This document shows positions 27,699 to 37,462 of a stretch of 64,000 nt of DNA, piece after piece; position 1 is the stretch's first letter, and each line of letters begins with the position of its first letter. The notes below the pieces were generated by a model. That model had not been told where the DNA came from. It worked only from the letters and a program-made list of their open reading frames with translations, and did no database searches. Position numbers and translations under genes: made by a program. The stretch is taken from assembly GCF_900106645.1 (NCBI RefSeq), contig NZ_FNMV01000009.1:62001-126000 (forward strand). Reading direction: 5' to 3'. The DNA comes from Flavobacterium degerlachei. Its GTDB lineage: Bacteria > Bacteroidota > Bacteroidia > Flavobacteriales > Flavobacteriaceae.

Positions 27699-27746
27699 AT
27701 TTTTTTTAAAGTTTTTAAAAAGTGAGGCTTCAAAAACTTAAATAAG

Positions 27747-27778
27747 AAATCCGAAACACAATCGTTTCGGATTTCTTT
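27747..27778 (-). terminator. Terminator of tRNA-Gly copy 2
   Basis: AAATCCGAAAC pairs with GTTTCGGATTT around a short loop. It shares the CCGAAAC/GTTTCGG core with the terminator of copy 1, but the flanking pair differs (G-C there, T-A here) with pairing kept. Confidence 0.85.
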
Positions 27779-27782
27779 ATAG

Positions 27783-27855
<73 letters not shown>

Positions 27856-27866
27856 ATTACTGAGTG

Positions 27867-27898
27867 CAAATATAGAGAATAAGTTAGCTTTGAAACAA
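27867..27898 (-). promoter_or_regulatory. Promoter of tRNA-Gly copy 2
   Basis: On the minus strand TTG (27898-27896), 21 bp, then TATATTTG (27874-27867). The -7 element ends 11 bp before the tRNA 5' end. Confidence 0.75.
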
Positions 27899-28440
27899 GT
27901 TTTTTAACCTAAATTTTTAAAGAAAAACTACCTTTAATTCTAATCATTTTAAAATTAAATTGTTACAGTCTAATTATTTTTCATCAATCTTTATATTATT
28001 ACAAAAACAACAGCTTCTACCACCTATTTATTCAAAAATGAACTCCTTCAACAAGGAGAACTAAGCATCAATTGACACTTTGACGTTCTTAATTTGACGA
28101 CTACAGCTAGTTTTATTCGAAAAATCAACAAAAAATTAGCTGCTGTGTCTTCGATATATACAAAAACACTCCTATTTTAAAAAAAAATATCAAAGATGAC
28201 CAATAACAGTTCTTGAAAACAATAAAGATTTAGCAAAGCACTGATTACACATTCGAAATAGAAAGCATTTGATAAAACACATACAGTACAGTATTCAGAA
28301 CCATACTAAACGAATAGTCTATTTTGTCTAATGAAAAAAGCCTTTAATTAAAATCGCTGATTAACAATTTTAACTAAAGACTCTTCTGTAATAACTATTG
28401 TAATATGAGGAAGCTTTAAAAGCTTACCCTATTTTAAAAA
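27899..28440. other. Stretch of about 540 bp without a recognisable gene
   Basis: Stop codons interrupt all frames and I recognise no protein remnant or RNA. Composition is strongly AT-rich. The only structures are a small hairpin, CTCCTT-caac-AAGGAG near 28042-28057, and a short AAGCTTTAAAAGCTT inverted repeat just after the L,D-transpeptidase stop. It may be degraded sequence or a long 3' region. Confidence 0.5.
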
Positions 28441-29157
28441 TCAAGAAACAAATTTAGAAGCCACCTTGTAAGTGTCAGAAGGAAAATATATAAACAAACA
28501 AGACTTATCTTTTATTGTTTGAATTATCTTATCTGTCAACTCTAAAGGAAGGGCTGGGCAACCTAAACTTCTTCCTAGTCTTTTATTGTTTTGAATAAAT
28601 GAATTTGAAACATAATCAGCTCCATGAATAACAACTGCTCTTTCCCTAGCATTACTATTTATGCCTTTTTCTAAGCCATCTAGTTTTAGAGACTTTCCAT
28701 GTTTCCCACTATAGATTTCTCCTGTAGCATAAAATCCAAGACTACTTTTGAAAGATTCGGCCGAATTTGAAAAACTAGTTGCAAATTCATTCCCTGTGTT
28801 TCTTCCATGAGCAACTAAAGAATTGTACAAAATTGTATTTGTAGTCAAGTCGATTACCCAAAGTCTTTTAGAATTAGATGACATGCTAAAATCAATCAGC
28901 GTCAAAATATTTTTAGTTACTAAGCCTTTTTCTTTTAAAATATAAAAACCTTTCAAAGCCTCTGTGAAGCTTTCCAATTTAGGTAGGGCAAATTGATTTG
29001 AATTTAAACTATTATAAATGGTTTCTTCATTCGTTTCGGAATTCGTCTTTACAACTTTTGCAATTTCTTTTACATTTTTAGTCTCAGAGAATATGTATTT
29101 GCTTGGAGAGAACGAAAGAATTAATAACAATACAGCAGGGCAAATTTTGTATATCAT
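28441..29157 (-). CDS. Exported L,D-transpeptidase-like protein (YkuD_2 type)
   Basis: A 238-aa protein with an N-terminal signal or anchor and a catalytic domain of the murein L,D-transpeptidase class. His178 (VVIHGADY) and Cys200 (GRSLGCPAL) form the expected HxG...SxGC active site. Such enzymes act on peptidoglycan in the periplasm, making 3-3 cross-links or attaching proteins. The closest form I know is the YkuD_2 subfamily, which has VAHGRNTG-type sequence upstream, as here. Confidence 0.85.
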   Translation of the reverse strand: MIYKICPAVLLLILSFSPSKYIFSETKNVKEIAKVVKTNSETNEETIYNSLNSNQFALPKLESFTEALKGFYILKEKGLVTKNILTLIDFSMSSNSKRLWVIDLTTNTILYNSLVAHGRNTGNEFATSFSNSAESFKSSLGFYATGEIYSGKHGKSLKLDGLEKGINSNARERAVVIHGADYVSNSFIQNNKRLGRSLGCPALPLELTDKIIQTIKDKSCLFIYFPSDTYKVASKFVS

Positions 29158-29286
29158 TGATTTTTATTATATTATGAATTGCAAAAGTACCAAAAAAATA
29201 CTTAATCCAAGAACAAAATTGGATGTTTTAAGGTATTTTTAACCATTTCCCTTCTAATTTCACCCATATTAAAAACTAACAAAACT

Positions 29287-29315
29287 TTGATTTAATGTTA
29301 ATTATGCTATTTTTG
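29287..29315 (+). promoter_or_regulatory. Promoter of the first DUF5916 gene
   Basis: TTG at 29287-29289, 18 bp, then TATTTTTG at 29308-29315 match the Bacteroidota pattern well. The -7 element ends 23 bp before the ATG. Confidence 0.7.
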
Positions 29316-29338
29316 TATTCGCCAAATCACAATAACCA

Positions 29339-31753
29339 ATGAAATTTAACCATTTTCTTTTACCTTTTTTCGTTTTATTTAGTTTAACCAGCTATTCTCA
29401 GAAAAAAGTCCTTTTTGCAAAATCTACAACAACTAACATTACTATCGACGGTAAAATAAATGAAGGAGCCTGGGTTGCTAACCCAGAAACAGCTACTAGT
29501 TTTGTCATGTTTGAACCTGATAACGGGAAACCCATAAGTGAAGATAAAAAAACAGAAGTAAAGGTTTTATATGATAACGATGCCATTTATATTTCGGCAC
29601 TACTATACGATAATGAACCCGATAAAATACAGAAAGAAATCACCAATAGAGATGTTTTTGGAATTTCTGATCATTTCTCCGTTTCCATTAATGGATTCAA
29701 TGACGGCCAACAAGATTACACGTTTTATGTAAGCGCCGCTGGAGGTCAAATGGACTGCGTAGCGACCAAGGACGGTGAAGATTATTCCTGGGATGCGATA
29801 TGGGATAGTAACGTTTCACTAACTGATTTCGGATGGGTGGTAGAAATGAGAATTCCTTATGCCGCTTTGCGATTCTCTAACTTACAAAAACAAACTTGGG
29901 GACTAAACTTTATGAGAGAAGTCAAACGAGATGTTCAAAAATACACTTGGAATCATGTTGATACAAAAATTGGCTCCGTAACTAACCAAGCAGGAATCCT
30001 TGAAGGAATAGAAAATATAAAACCACCAACCCGTCTTTTCTTTATCCCTTACACTTCTTTCTATTATCAAAAAAACGAGTTGGACTCCGGTAAAACTTTC
30101 AAAGCTGGACTTGATATTAAATACGGAATTAATGATTCGTTTACCCTAGATGCCATTTTAGTCCCTGATTTTGGCCAAACAAAATTCGATAACGCCATTT
30201 TATACCTAGACCCTTTTGAACAACAACTGGAAGAGAACAGGCCTTTCTTTACCGAAGGAACTAATTTATTTAATATTGGGAATCTATTTTATTCTAGGCG
30301 AATAGGTGGTTCACCGAGTTCTGTACCTGAAATTGCGGCTAATGAAGAAATCACAAACTACCCAAGCACCGTTGATTTAATCAATGCGATAAAAATATCT
30401 GGACGAACAGAAGGTGGATTGGGAATTGGCTTCCTGAACGCCATCACTGAAAAAACATACGCCACAATTGAAAAAACAACAATCAATGACGAAAATAAAG
30501 TCATAACAGAAACACGTAGAGAAGTGATAGAGCCATTGACTAACTATAATGTCGTGGTTTTTGACCAACGGTTCAACCAAAACTCATCGGTCTCTTTTGT
30601 GAATACCAACACAACTCGTAATGGAGGTTTTAGAGATGCAAATGTTTCTGCAGCCTTGTTTGACTTGAGCACCAAAGCAAATTCATACAATTTATATGGT
30701 GATCTAAAATACAGCACCGTAAATGACATCGAGGATTATGACGGTATCAAAACATCGCTGAATTTCGCAAAAACAAGTGGAAAATACAGGTACTTCCTTT
30801 CTGGAAAATACATTTCTAAAAATTACGATGTAAATGACCTTGGAATCATCTTTTACACTAATTACCATAGTGCTTTTGCAAATGGGAGTTATAGAATTGT
30901 AAACCCAACAAAATTCTTTAATACATTTAAAATTGAGCAGGAATTAAATTTAGAAGTACAAAATACAACAGGTAAAACTCAAGAAGGTTGGTACAAGACT
31001 TCCATAAAGGCAACTACTTTACAAAATAATTACGTTGAATTCCTTTTTCAATTAAACCCTTTGGACCGCTTTGATTTTTTCGAACCTCGTGTAGATGGAC
31101 GATTTGTATACATCCCAAAAAGCGCTACCGTTTATGCTGCTTTTGTGACCAATCAAAACAAGCCTTTCACCTATGAGGTTGAATCTGCAATAACTAAATT
31201 TAACGAAGACCAAAGAGTTACTTATTTACTAAATGGAGGCATCAAATATAGATTCAACGATAAGTTTTCTTTAGCTCTTGATGTACAGTACACAAAGAAA
31301 ATAAGTGACCGGGGCTGGGTAGGATTTGATAATACCGACATTATTTTTGGCGAAAGAGATAGAGAAATTCTACAAAATAACATAACCGGTAAATATGCGA
31401 TTAACACCAAGATGACTTTAAATCTTAGTGGTCGCTATTATTGGTCATACTCTGACAACGATGCTTTTTTTACTTTACAGGACAATGGATATCTTAATCC
31501 AAACAATGATTATTCTTTGAATAAAAATAGAAATTTCAATTCTTGGAACTTTGACCTATCGTACTCTTGGTGGTTTGCTCCAGGAAGCGAACTTTCAGTA
31601 CTATATCGTAATTACACACAGATAGGGTCTAATAATGTAGAAAAGAACTTCCACGCTAATCTTAAAAACGTTTTTGACGCAGATATGACTAATATCTTAT
31701 CCGTTAGTTTCCGTTATTTTATTGACTATAACGTAGTAAAAAACAAATTTTAA
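29339..31753 (+). CDS. DUF5916 outer-membrane protein with CBM9-like N-terminal domain, copy 1
   Basis: An 804-aa exported protein (signal peptide MKFNHFLLPFFVLFSLTSYSQ). Residues about 30-220 resemble a family 9 carbohydrate-binding-like beta sandwich (ITIDGKINEGAW, FNDGQQDYTFYVSAAGG, GWVVEMRIPYAALRF). The remainder is the DUF5916 region, rich in alternating beta strands and ending in SFRYFIDYNVVKNKF, consistent with an outer-membrane barrel. Substrate unknown. A close paralogue follows. Confidence 0.87.
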   Translation: MKFNHFLLPFFVLFSLTSYSQKKVLFAKSTTTNITIDGKINEGAWVANPETATSFVMFEPDNGKPISEDKKTEVKVLYDNDAIYISALLYDNEPDKIQKEITNRDVFGISDHFSVSINGFNDGQQDYTFYVSAAGGQMDCVATKDGEDYSWDAIWDSNVSLTDFGWVVEMRIPYAALRFSNLQKQTWGLNFMREVKRDVQKYTWNHVDTKIGSVTNQAGILEGIENIKPPTRLFFIPYTSFYYQKNELDSGKTFKAGLDIKYGINDSFTLDAILVPDFGQTKFDNAILYLDPFEQQLEENRPFFTEGTNLFNIGNLFYSRRIGGSPSSVPEIAANEEITNYPSTVDLINAIKISGRTEGGLGIGFLNAITEKTYATIEKTTINDENKVITETRREVIEPLTNYNVVVFDQRFNQNSSVSFVNTNTTRNGGFRDANVSAALFDLSTKANSYNLYGDLKYSTVNDIEDYDGIKTSLNFAKTSGKYRYFLSGKYISKNYDVNDLGIIFYTNYHSAFANGSYRIVNPTKFFNTFKIEQELNLEVQNTTGKTQEGWYKTSIKATTLQNNYVEFLFQLNPLDRFDFFEPRVDGRFVYIPKSATVYAAFVTNQNKPFTYEVESAITKFNEDQRVTYLLNGGIKYRFNDKFSLALDVQYTKKISDRGWVGFDNTDIIFGERDREILQNNITGKYAINTKMTLNLSGRYYWSYSDNDAFFTLQDNGYLNPNNDYSLNKNRNFNSWNFDLSYSWWFAPGSELSVLYRNYTQIGSNNVEKNFHANLKNVFDADMTNILSVSFRYFIDYNVVKNKF

Positions 31754-31773
31754 TAACTGCATCATGCTATTAT

Positions 31774-31814
31774 AATGAGATTGATTACGTTTTGTAATCA
31801 ATCTCATTTTTTTT
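31774..31814 (+). terminator. Terminator between the two DUF5916 genes
   Basis: TGAGATTGATTAC and GTAATCAATCTCA form a perfect 13-bp stem with a short loop, followed by eight T. It separates the two paralogues into different transcripts. Confidence 0.9.
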
Positions 31815-31930
31815 ACCAATAAACTACGATTGGATTTTTTTGCAAAAAAAAACTGTAACAAATACATAAAAGCATAGTCTATTACTACATTGAATCACAT
31901 TTCATCAATCATCACATCAATCAAAATTAC

Positions 31931-34348
31931 ATGAGAAAATTATTTCTTATAGTCATTCTCTTTTTTTCTGCCCTTGGCTATAGCCAAAAAAAAGTCTTAA
32001 AAACAACGTTTACAGCAAGCAACATTACCATTGATGGAAAACTTGACGAGAGCATCTGGGAAACAACTCCTATAGCTGATAACTTTATCATGTTTCACCC
32101 TGACAACGGAAAGCCCATTACGGAGAATAAAAAAACTACCGTTAAGGTAATTTATGACAACGATGCTGTTTATATAGCTGCAACAATGTATGATGACGAG
32201 CCTAATAAAATCCTAAAAGAAATATCAAAAAGAGACGAATTTGGAACCTCTGATCTATTTGGCGTTTTCATCAATGGATTTAATGATGGACAGCAGGATT
32301 TTCAATTTTATGTTTGCGCATCAGATGGACAAGCAGATTGTATCACCACAGATGCAAATGGCGAAGACTATTCATGGGATGCTGTTTGGAAAAGTAAGGC
32401 AGTAATAACTGATTTTGGATGGGTTGTGGAAATGCGAATTCCATACGCCGCACTGCGTTTCTCAGGAGAAAAGAAACAAACTTGGGGTCTTAATTTTTTT
32501 AGGGAAATAAGACGAGATCGTCAAAAGTTTACTTGGAATTATATTGATTCAAAAGTGGGGACATTCACACAACAATCTGGAGTCCTTGAAGGAATTGAAA
32601 ATATCAAACCTCCTACTAGACTATTCCTTTTACCCTACTCTTCATTTTATGTAAATGCTAATTCTAATCAAAAAACCTACGGAACACTTAAAGGTGGTTT
32701 AGACATTAAATACGGAATTAACGATGCATTTACTCTTGACGCTATTTTAATACCAGATTTTGGACAAACTAAATACGACGACCAGATTTTAAACTTAGGT
32801 CCTTTTGAACAGCAATTTAATGAGAATAGATCTTTTTTTACCGAAGGAACTGACCTTTTTAGCAAAGGAGATTTAGTATATTCTCGAAGAATAGGCGGAA
32901 GACCTTCCTCACAACCTACAAAAGCAGCCAATGAGGAAGTTATTGAAAATCCGTCAAGCGTAAACCTGATTAATGCTTTAAAAGTTTCAGGAAGAACAAA
33001 AGGAGGTTTAGGAATTGGGATCCTAAATGCTGTTACTGAAAAAACATACGCTACTATTCAAAACAAAGACACACAAGAAACCCGAAGACAAGAGGTTGAA
33101 CCCTTATCAAATTACAATGTTCTGGTATTAGATCAACGTTTCAGAAAAAACTCTTCCATTTCCTTTATTAATACTAATGTTACAAGAAACGGAGCGTTTA
33201 ACGATGCTAATGTTTCTGCATTGGTATGGGATTTGAACACTAAAAAGAACACCTATAACCTTTCAGGAAATTTAAAATACAGCTACATCAATGCTCTGGA
33301 GGACAAAAAAGGAATTTACACTACTTTAAATTTTGCAGAAACTAGTGGAAAGTATAGATATAGTTTTGGCGCAGACCTAGTCTCTAAAGAGTATGATAAC
33401 AATGACTTAGGTATTAATTTTGAAACTAATTATTATTCGATTTACGGAAATGCAAATTATAGAATCCTAAATCCAACAACCCTTTTCAACAGCTTTAAAT
33501 TAAATTACAATATGTATACCCAGTTTCATAAAGAAACGGGGAAAATTCAAGCGAATAATATCAACATAAATCTAAACCTTGACACTAAAAAAAATCATTA
33601 TGTAGGATTTGGGGTTAACATAAACCCTTTTGAGTCGTACGATTTTTACGAAGCAAGGGCAGAAAATAGATATGTAATCCTTCCTGAAAAATACAATGCA
33701 TGGTTATATATTTCCTCAAATTACAATAATAAATTCGCAATTGATTTCAACCCTTCCTACTCTATTTTTAATGAAACTGATAGAAGTACCTATGAATTCT
33801 CATTAGGACCAAGATACCGTTTTAACGATAAATTTTCCTTGCACTATAATTTTGAATTCCAAAGAAGAAATAACAATAAGGGTTTTGTAGACAGCATCGA
33901 TGATGATTTAAACAGCAGTACACCGGAATCCATTATTTTTGCTAATAGGAACGTAATTACATACTCCAACAGTATTTCAGGAAAATATTCGATCAGCAGC
34001 AAAATGAATTTCAATCTGGCTGTGCGACAATATTGGTCTTACGCAGAAAACAAAAACTTTTTATCTTTAGAACAAAACGGAAGACTGACTGATTTTACAA
34101 ACTATAACACTAACAAAAACTCTAGTTTTTATTCTTGGAATTTTGATTTATCGTACTCTTGGTGGTTTGCTCCAGGTAGCCAAGTTTCTATTCTATATCG
34201 AAATAACGCCGCAAATTTCGAAAATACTATTAACAAAAACTTTGAAAAGAACGTTACCAATTTATTGAATAATGACGCTTTAAGCCATGCTTTTTCTATA
34301 AGTGTAAAATATTTTATTGACTACAATAGCTTAAAAAGCAAATCCTAA
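31931..34348 (+). CDS. DUF5916 outer-membrane protein with CBM9-like N-terminal domain, copy 2
   Basis: An 805-aa paralogue of the preceding gene, alike along its whole length: same signal-peptide type (MRKLFLIVILFFSALGYSQ), ITIDGKLDESIWE, INGFNDGQQDFQFYV, GWVVEMRIPYAALRFSG and a C-terminus ending in KYFIDYNSLKSKS. This points to an old tandem duplication. The region before its ATG has no clear TAnnTTTG element, so its regulation may differ from copy 1. Confidence 0.87.
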   Translation: MRKLFLIVILFFSALGYSQKKVLKTTFTASNITIDGKLDESIWETTPIADNFIMFHPDNGKPITENKKTTVKVIYDNDAVYIAATMYDDEPNKILKEISKRDEFGTSDLFGVFINGFNDGQQDFQFYVCASDGQADCITTDANGEDYSWDAVWKSKAVITDFGWVVEMRIPYAALRFSGEKKQTWGLNFFREIRRDRQKFTWNYIDSKVGTFTQQSGVLEGIENIKPPTRLFLLPYSSFYVNANSNQKTYGTLKGGLDIKYGINDAFTLDAILIPDFGQTKYDDQILNLGPFEQQFNENRSFFTEGTDLFSKGDLVYSRRIGGRPSSQPTKAANEEVIENPSSVNLINALKVSGRTKGGLGIGILNAVTEKTYATIQNKDTQETRRQEVEPLSNYNVLVLDQRFRKNSSISFINTNVTRNGAFNDANVSALVWDLNTKKNTYNLSGNLKYSYINALEDKKGIYTTLNFAETSGKYRYSFGADLVSKEYDNNDLGINFETNYYSIYGNANYRILNPTTLFNSFKLNYNMYTQFHKETGKIQANNININLNLDTKKNHYVGFGVNINPFESYDFYEARAENRYVILPEKYNAWLYISSNYNNKFAIDFNPSYSIFNETDRSTYEFSLGPRYRFNDKFSLHYNFEFQRRNNNKGFVDSIDDDLNSSTPESIIFANRNVITYSNSISGKYSISSKMNFNLAVRQYWSYAENKNFLSLEQNGRLTDFTNYNTNKNSSFYSWNFDLSYSWWFAPGSQVSILYRNNAANFENTINKNFEKNVTNLLNNDALSHAFSISVKYFIDYNSLKSKS

Positions 34349-34464
34349 GGTGCATTAATTTTAAAAAAAGACCTCATCCATCATAAAATTAATATTATTT
34401 TAATGGGTTCTCTCCTGAATGTATAATAGTAACTTTGTTGACTAAGAAGATTTTATAAATACTT

Positions 34465-34472
34465 TATCTTTG
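34465..34472 (+). promoter_or_regulatory. Predicted -7 element of gpmI
   Basis: TATCTTTG lies 16 bp before the gpmI ATG; a second TAnnTTTG match (TAACTTTG) is at 34430-34437. A TTG at 34438-34440 is 24 bp from the first, slightly long for a -33 element. Confidence 0.5.
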
Positions 34473-34488
34473 TTTAAAATATTTTAAA

Positions 34489-36006
34489 ATGAACAAGAAA
34501 GTTATACTAATGATATTAGACGGATGGGGAAAATCTCCAGACCCAAAAGTATCCGCAATCGACAATGCACATATTCCGTTTATAAACAGTCTTTATAAAA
34601 ATTACCCTAGCGCACAACTTAGAACTGATGGTCTTAATGTAGGATTACCAGAAGGACAAATGGGAAATAGCGAAGTGGGCCACATGAATTTAGGTGCTGG
34701 TAGAATTGTATACCAAGATTTAGCTAAAATAAATTTGGCTGTAGCCAATAAAACTTTAGCTAAAGAACAAGTTCTGAAAGACGCATTTCAATATGCTAAA
34801 GACAACAATAAAAAAGTACACTTCTTAGGATTAGTGTCGGATGGTGGTGTTCACTCCCATACTTCCCACTTACGCGGATTAATTGATGCAACCCAAGAGT
34901 ATGGATTAAAAGATGTTTTTGTTCATGCTTTCACAGATGGAAGAGACGTAGATCCGAAATCAGGAAAAAATTACATTCAGAATTTAGAAAACTACATTTC
35001 AAATACTACTGTAAAAATAGCTTCTGTTATTGGGAGATATTATGCAATGGACCGTGACAGACGTTGGGAAAGAGTAAAACTTGCCTATGATTTATTGGTA
35101 AACGGAAAAGGAACACCTTCTAAAAATGCGGTTGCGACAATCGAAAATAGTTATAACGAGAATATAACTGACGAATTCATCAACCCTATCGTAATAGTAG
35201 ATGATAACGAAAAACCAATTGCGACAATCGAAGATGAAGATGTTGTTATATTCTTCAATTTCAGAACGGATCGAGGAAGAGAATTGACTGAAGCGCTTTC
35301 GCAAGAAGATTTTCACGAACAAAACATGCACAAACTCAATTTGTATTACGTTACATTGACTAATTATGATGAAACATACAAAAATGTCAAAGTGGTGTAT
35401 AACAAAGACAATATCACTGAAACACTGGGTGAAGTTTTAGAAAAACACAATAAAACCCAAATCAGAATAGCAGAAACAGAAAAGTACCCTCACGTTACTT
35501 TTTTCTTTTCTGGAGGTAGAGAAATCCCTTTTAGAGGAGAAAGACGAATATTAAAAAATTCGCCTAAAGTGGCTACTTATGACATGCAGCCTGAAATGAG
35601 TGCGTTTGAACTAACAGACGCCTTGGTTCCCGAGCTTGAAAAAGGAGATGTTGATTTTGTATGCCTTAATTTTGCCAATGGTGACATGGTAGGACATACA
35701 GGAATTATGGCTGCAGCTATAAAAGCATGTGAAGCGGTAGACAAATGTGTTGAGAAAGTAATCACGACAGCCTTAGCACACGACTATACTGTACTTGTAA
35801 TTGCAGATCATGGTAACTGTGAAACGATGATGAATCCTGACGGAAGCCCAAACACGGCACACACTACAAACCCAGTTCCTTTTATTCTGGTTGACAAAGA
35901 TCTTAAAGAAGTTCACGATGGAGTTCTGGGTGATATTGCACCTACAATTCTAGATTTGATGGGCATTGAAAAACCAGCAGTTATGACACAACATTCATTG
36001 TTATAA
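34489..36006 (+). CDS. gpmI: 2,3-bisphosphoglycerate-independent phosphoglycerate mutase
   Basis: A 505-aa Mn-dependent glycolytic enzyme of the alkaline phosphatase superfamily, interconverting 3- and 2-phosphoglycerate. Asp11 (ILDGWG) and the phospho-acceptor Ser61 in GQMGNSEVGHMNLGAGR are in place; RDRRWERV, FNFRTDRGRELT and the metal site IADHGNCETM are also seen. Length matches the family. Confidence 0.97.
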   Translation: MNKKVILMILDGWGKSPDPKVSAIDNAHIPFINSLYKNYPSAQLRTDGLNVGLPEGQMGNSEVGHMNLGAGRIVYQDLAKINLAVANKTLAKEQVLKDAFQYAKDNNKKVHFLGLVSDGGVHSHTSHLRGLIDATQEYGLKDVFVHAFTDGRDVDPKSGKNYIQNLENYISNTTVKIASVIGRYYAMDRDRRWERVKLAYDLLVNGKGTPSKNAVATIENSYNENITDEFINPIVIVDDNEKPIATIEDEDVVIFFNFRTDRGRELTEALSQEDFHEQNMHKLNLYYVTLTNYDETYKNVKVVYNKDNITETLGEVLEKHNKTQIRIAETEKYPHVTFFFSGGREIPFRGERRILKNSPKVATYDMQPEMSAFELTDALVPELEKGDVDFVCLNFANGDMVGHTGIMAAAIKACEAVDKCVEKVITTALAHDYTVLVIADHGNCETMMNPDGSPNTAHTTNPVPFILVDKDLKEVHDGVLGDIAPTILDLMGIEKPAVMTQHSLL

Positions 36007-36030
36007 GAACAACGAAATATATTTTATTCA

Positions 36031-36065
36031 AAGGCTACTCCCTCAAAAGAGTAGCCTTTTTTTTA
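36031..36065. terminator. Bidirectional terminator between gpmI and the DUF445 gene
   Basis: AAGGCTACTC and GAGTAGCCTT form a perfect stem around an 8-nt loop with a following T-run; it lies between two converging genes. Confidence 0.88.
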
Positions 36066-36066
36066 T

Positions 36067-37305
36067 TTAAAGAAACTGTTCTATAGCATATATCAAAAGT
36101 CCTACTAAACCACCTACTACTGTTCCGTTGATTCGAATGTACTGCAGGTCCTTCCCTATTTCTAATTCGAGTTTATTTGAGATTTCTTCTTTGTCCCAAC
36201 TTTTAACTGAATTGGCAATTAAATCACCAATTGCTTTTTTATTCCGAATCAAAACCCCTAATAAATCAATTTTTACAAAATCATTAATTTTAGCAATCAT
36301 AGTAGGGTCATCTTGAATATTTTTTCCAAAATTGCGAATCATAGTAGTCAAACTTACTTTTATTTTCGAGTCAACTCCCCTATCTAAATCAGTTGTAACG
36401 GCAGTTTTTAAGTTCTCCCAAATAGAACTTATGTAATCTTGCACTTCTTTCTTCTGCGTAAATTCAATTACTAAAGAATTTACTTTTTGTTGCATTTCAG
36501 CTGAGTTCTTTAATTCATCAATAAAATTCACTACATATAAATCAATGCGTTTTCGTATTAAGCTATCCGGTTCCCTAGCTTCGTCGATGAATTCATAAAG
36601 TCCATTAAAAATACCATCAGCCAACTTTTTATCCGCAATTCCCATGGTATACCATGGTGTAGATGACTTTACTTTTTCGCGAATAACTTCCTTATTGACT
36701 TGCAATTCCTCTGACAAAATGCTAAGCAAATTACTTATTAATTCTTCTTGCTTTTTGCTGTTTGATAAAGATTCCAGCCCCATTGCAACCCATTCTCCAA
36801 AATTCATTTCATGCAGTTTAGCTTGAAATTGCGTTTGAATAAATTGTCGTACATCCTCATCATCTACTGTTTTAAGAATCCCTGGAATTAGATTTTCAAC
36901 CACTAAACCAGCTATTTTAGTAGCATTCTCTTCAGCCGAAAGCCAGGTAGTTGCTTTGACAGCAAAATTAAACTCGTCAATTTTTATTTCTAATTTTTCT
37001 TTAATCAAAAACTCATCCGAAACAAAAGCACCTAAATTTTGACCAATAGCATCTTTATTTTGCGGTATTAATGCTGTGTGTGGTATAGGAATTCCTAACG
37101 GATGCCTGAATAACGCAACTACTGCAAACCAATCAGCAATACCACCTACCATAGCTGCCTCGCTAAAAGCCTTCAGCCAAGCTATTTTATAATAATGCCC
37201 TACAAAAAAGCAAAGTACCGCAAGACCCAAAACTATCAATGCAATACGTTTCATTTTAGCTAACTGACCTACTTTGTCTAGAGCCGATTCATTAGTCACA
37301 GCCAT
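36067..37305 (-). CDS. DUF445 family membrane protein
   Basis: A 412-aa protein with an N-terminal membrane helix (RIALIVLGLAVLCFFVGHYY), then the family-typical AAMVGGIADWFAVVALFRHPLGIPIPHTALIP stretch in its two halves, a long helical and charged middle region and a C-terminal hydrophobic hairpin (NGTVVGGLVGLLIYAIEQFL). DUF445 proteins (such as YjiN) are inner-membrane proteins of unknown role. Confidence 0.88.
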   Translation of the reverse strand: MAVTNESALDKVGQLAKMKRIALIVLGLAVLCFFVGHYYKIAWLKAFSEAAMVGGIADWFAVVALFRHPLGIPIPHTALIPQNKDAIGQNLGAFVSDEFLIKEKLEIKIDEFNFAVKATTWLSAEENATKIAGLVVENLIPGILKTVDDEDVRQFIQTQFQAKLHEMNFGEWVAMGLESLSNSKKQEELISNLLSILSEELQVNKEVIREKVKSSTPWYTMGIADKKLADGIFNGLYEFIDEAREPDSLIRKRIDLYVVNFIDELKNSAEMQQKVNSLVIEFTQKKEVQDYISSIWENLKTAVTTDLDRGVDSKIKVSLTTMIRNFGKNIQDDPTMIAKINDFVKIDLLGVLIRNKKAIGDLIANSVKSWDKEEISNKLELEIGKDLQYIRINGTVVGGLVGLLIYAIEQFL

Positions 37306-37424
37306 GGTGTTTACTTTTTAAATTTTAGGCTAATTTACAGATTAGTTCCTATTAATCTATCACTACTAGAACTCTTCTGAAAGCATAAATTTAAAAAAAA
37401 ATACTAAAAACCTGCTTTTATTGA

Positions 37425-37444
37425 TAGTATTACTATTATCTTTG
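37425..37444 (+). promoter_or_regulatory. Promoter of the TetR/exporter operon with embedded palindrome
   Basis: TATCTTTG at 37437-37444 matches the -7 consensus, 18 bp before the tetR-like ATG. A perfect palindrome, TAGTA-T-TACTA (37425-37435), ends one base upstream of it, inside the spacer where a bound repressor would block polymerase. It is a candidate autoregulatory operator of the adjacent TetR-type gene. Confidence 0.5.
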
Positions 37445-37462
37445 CACAAATAAGTATTAAAT

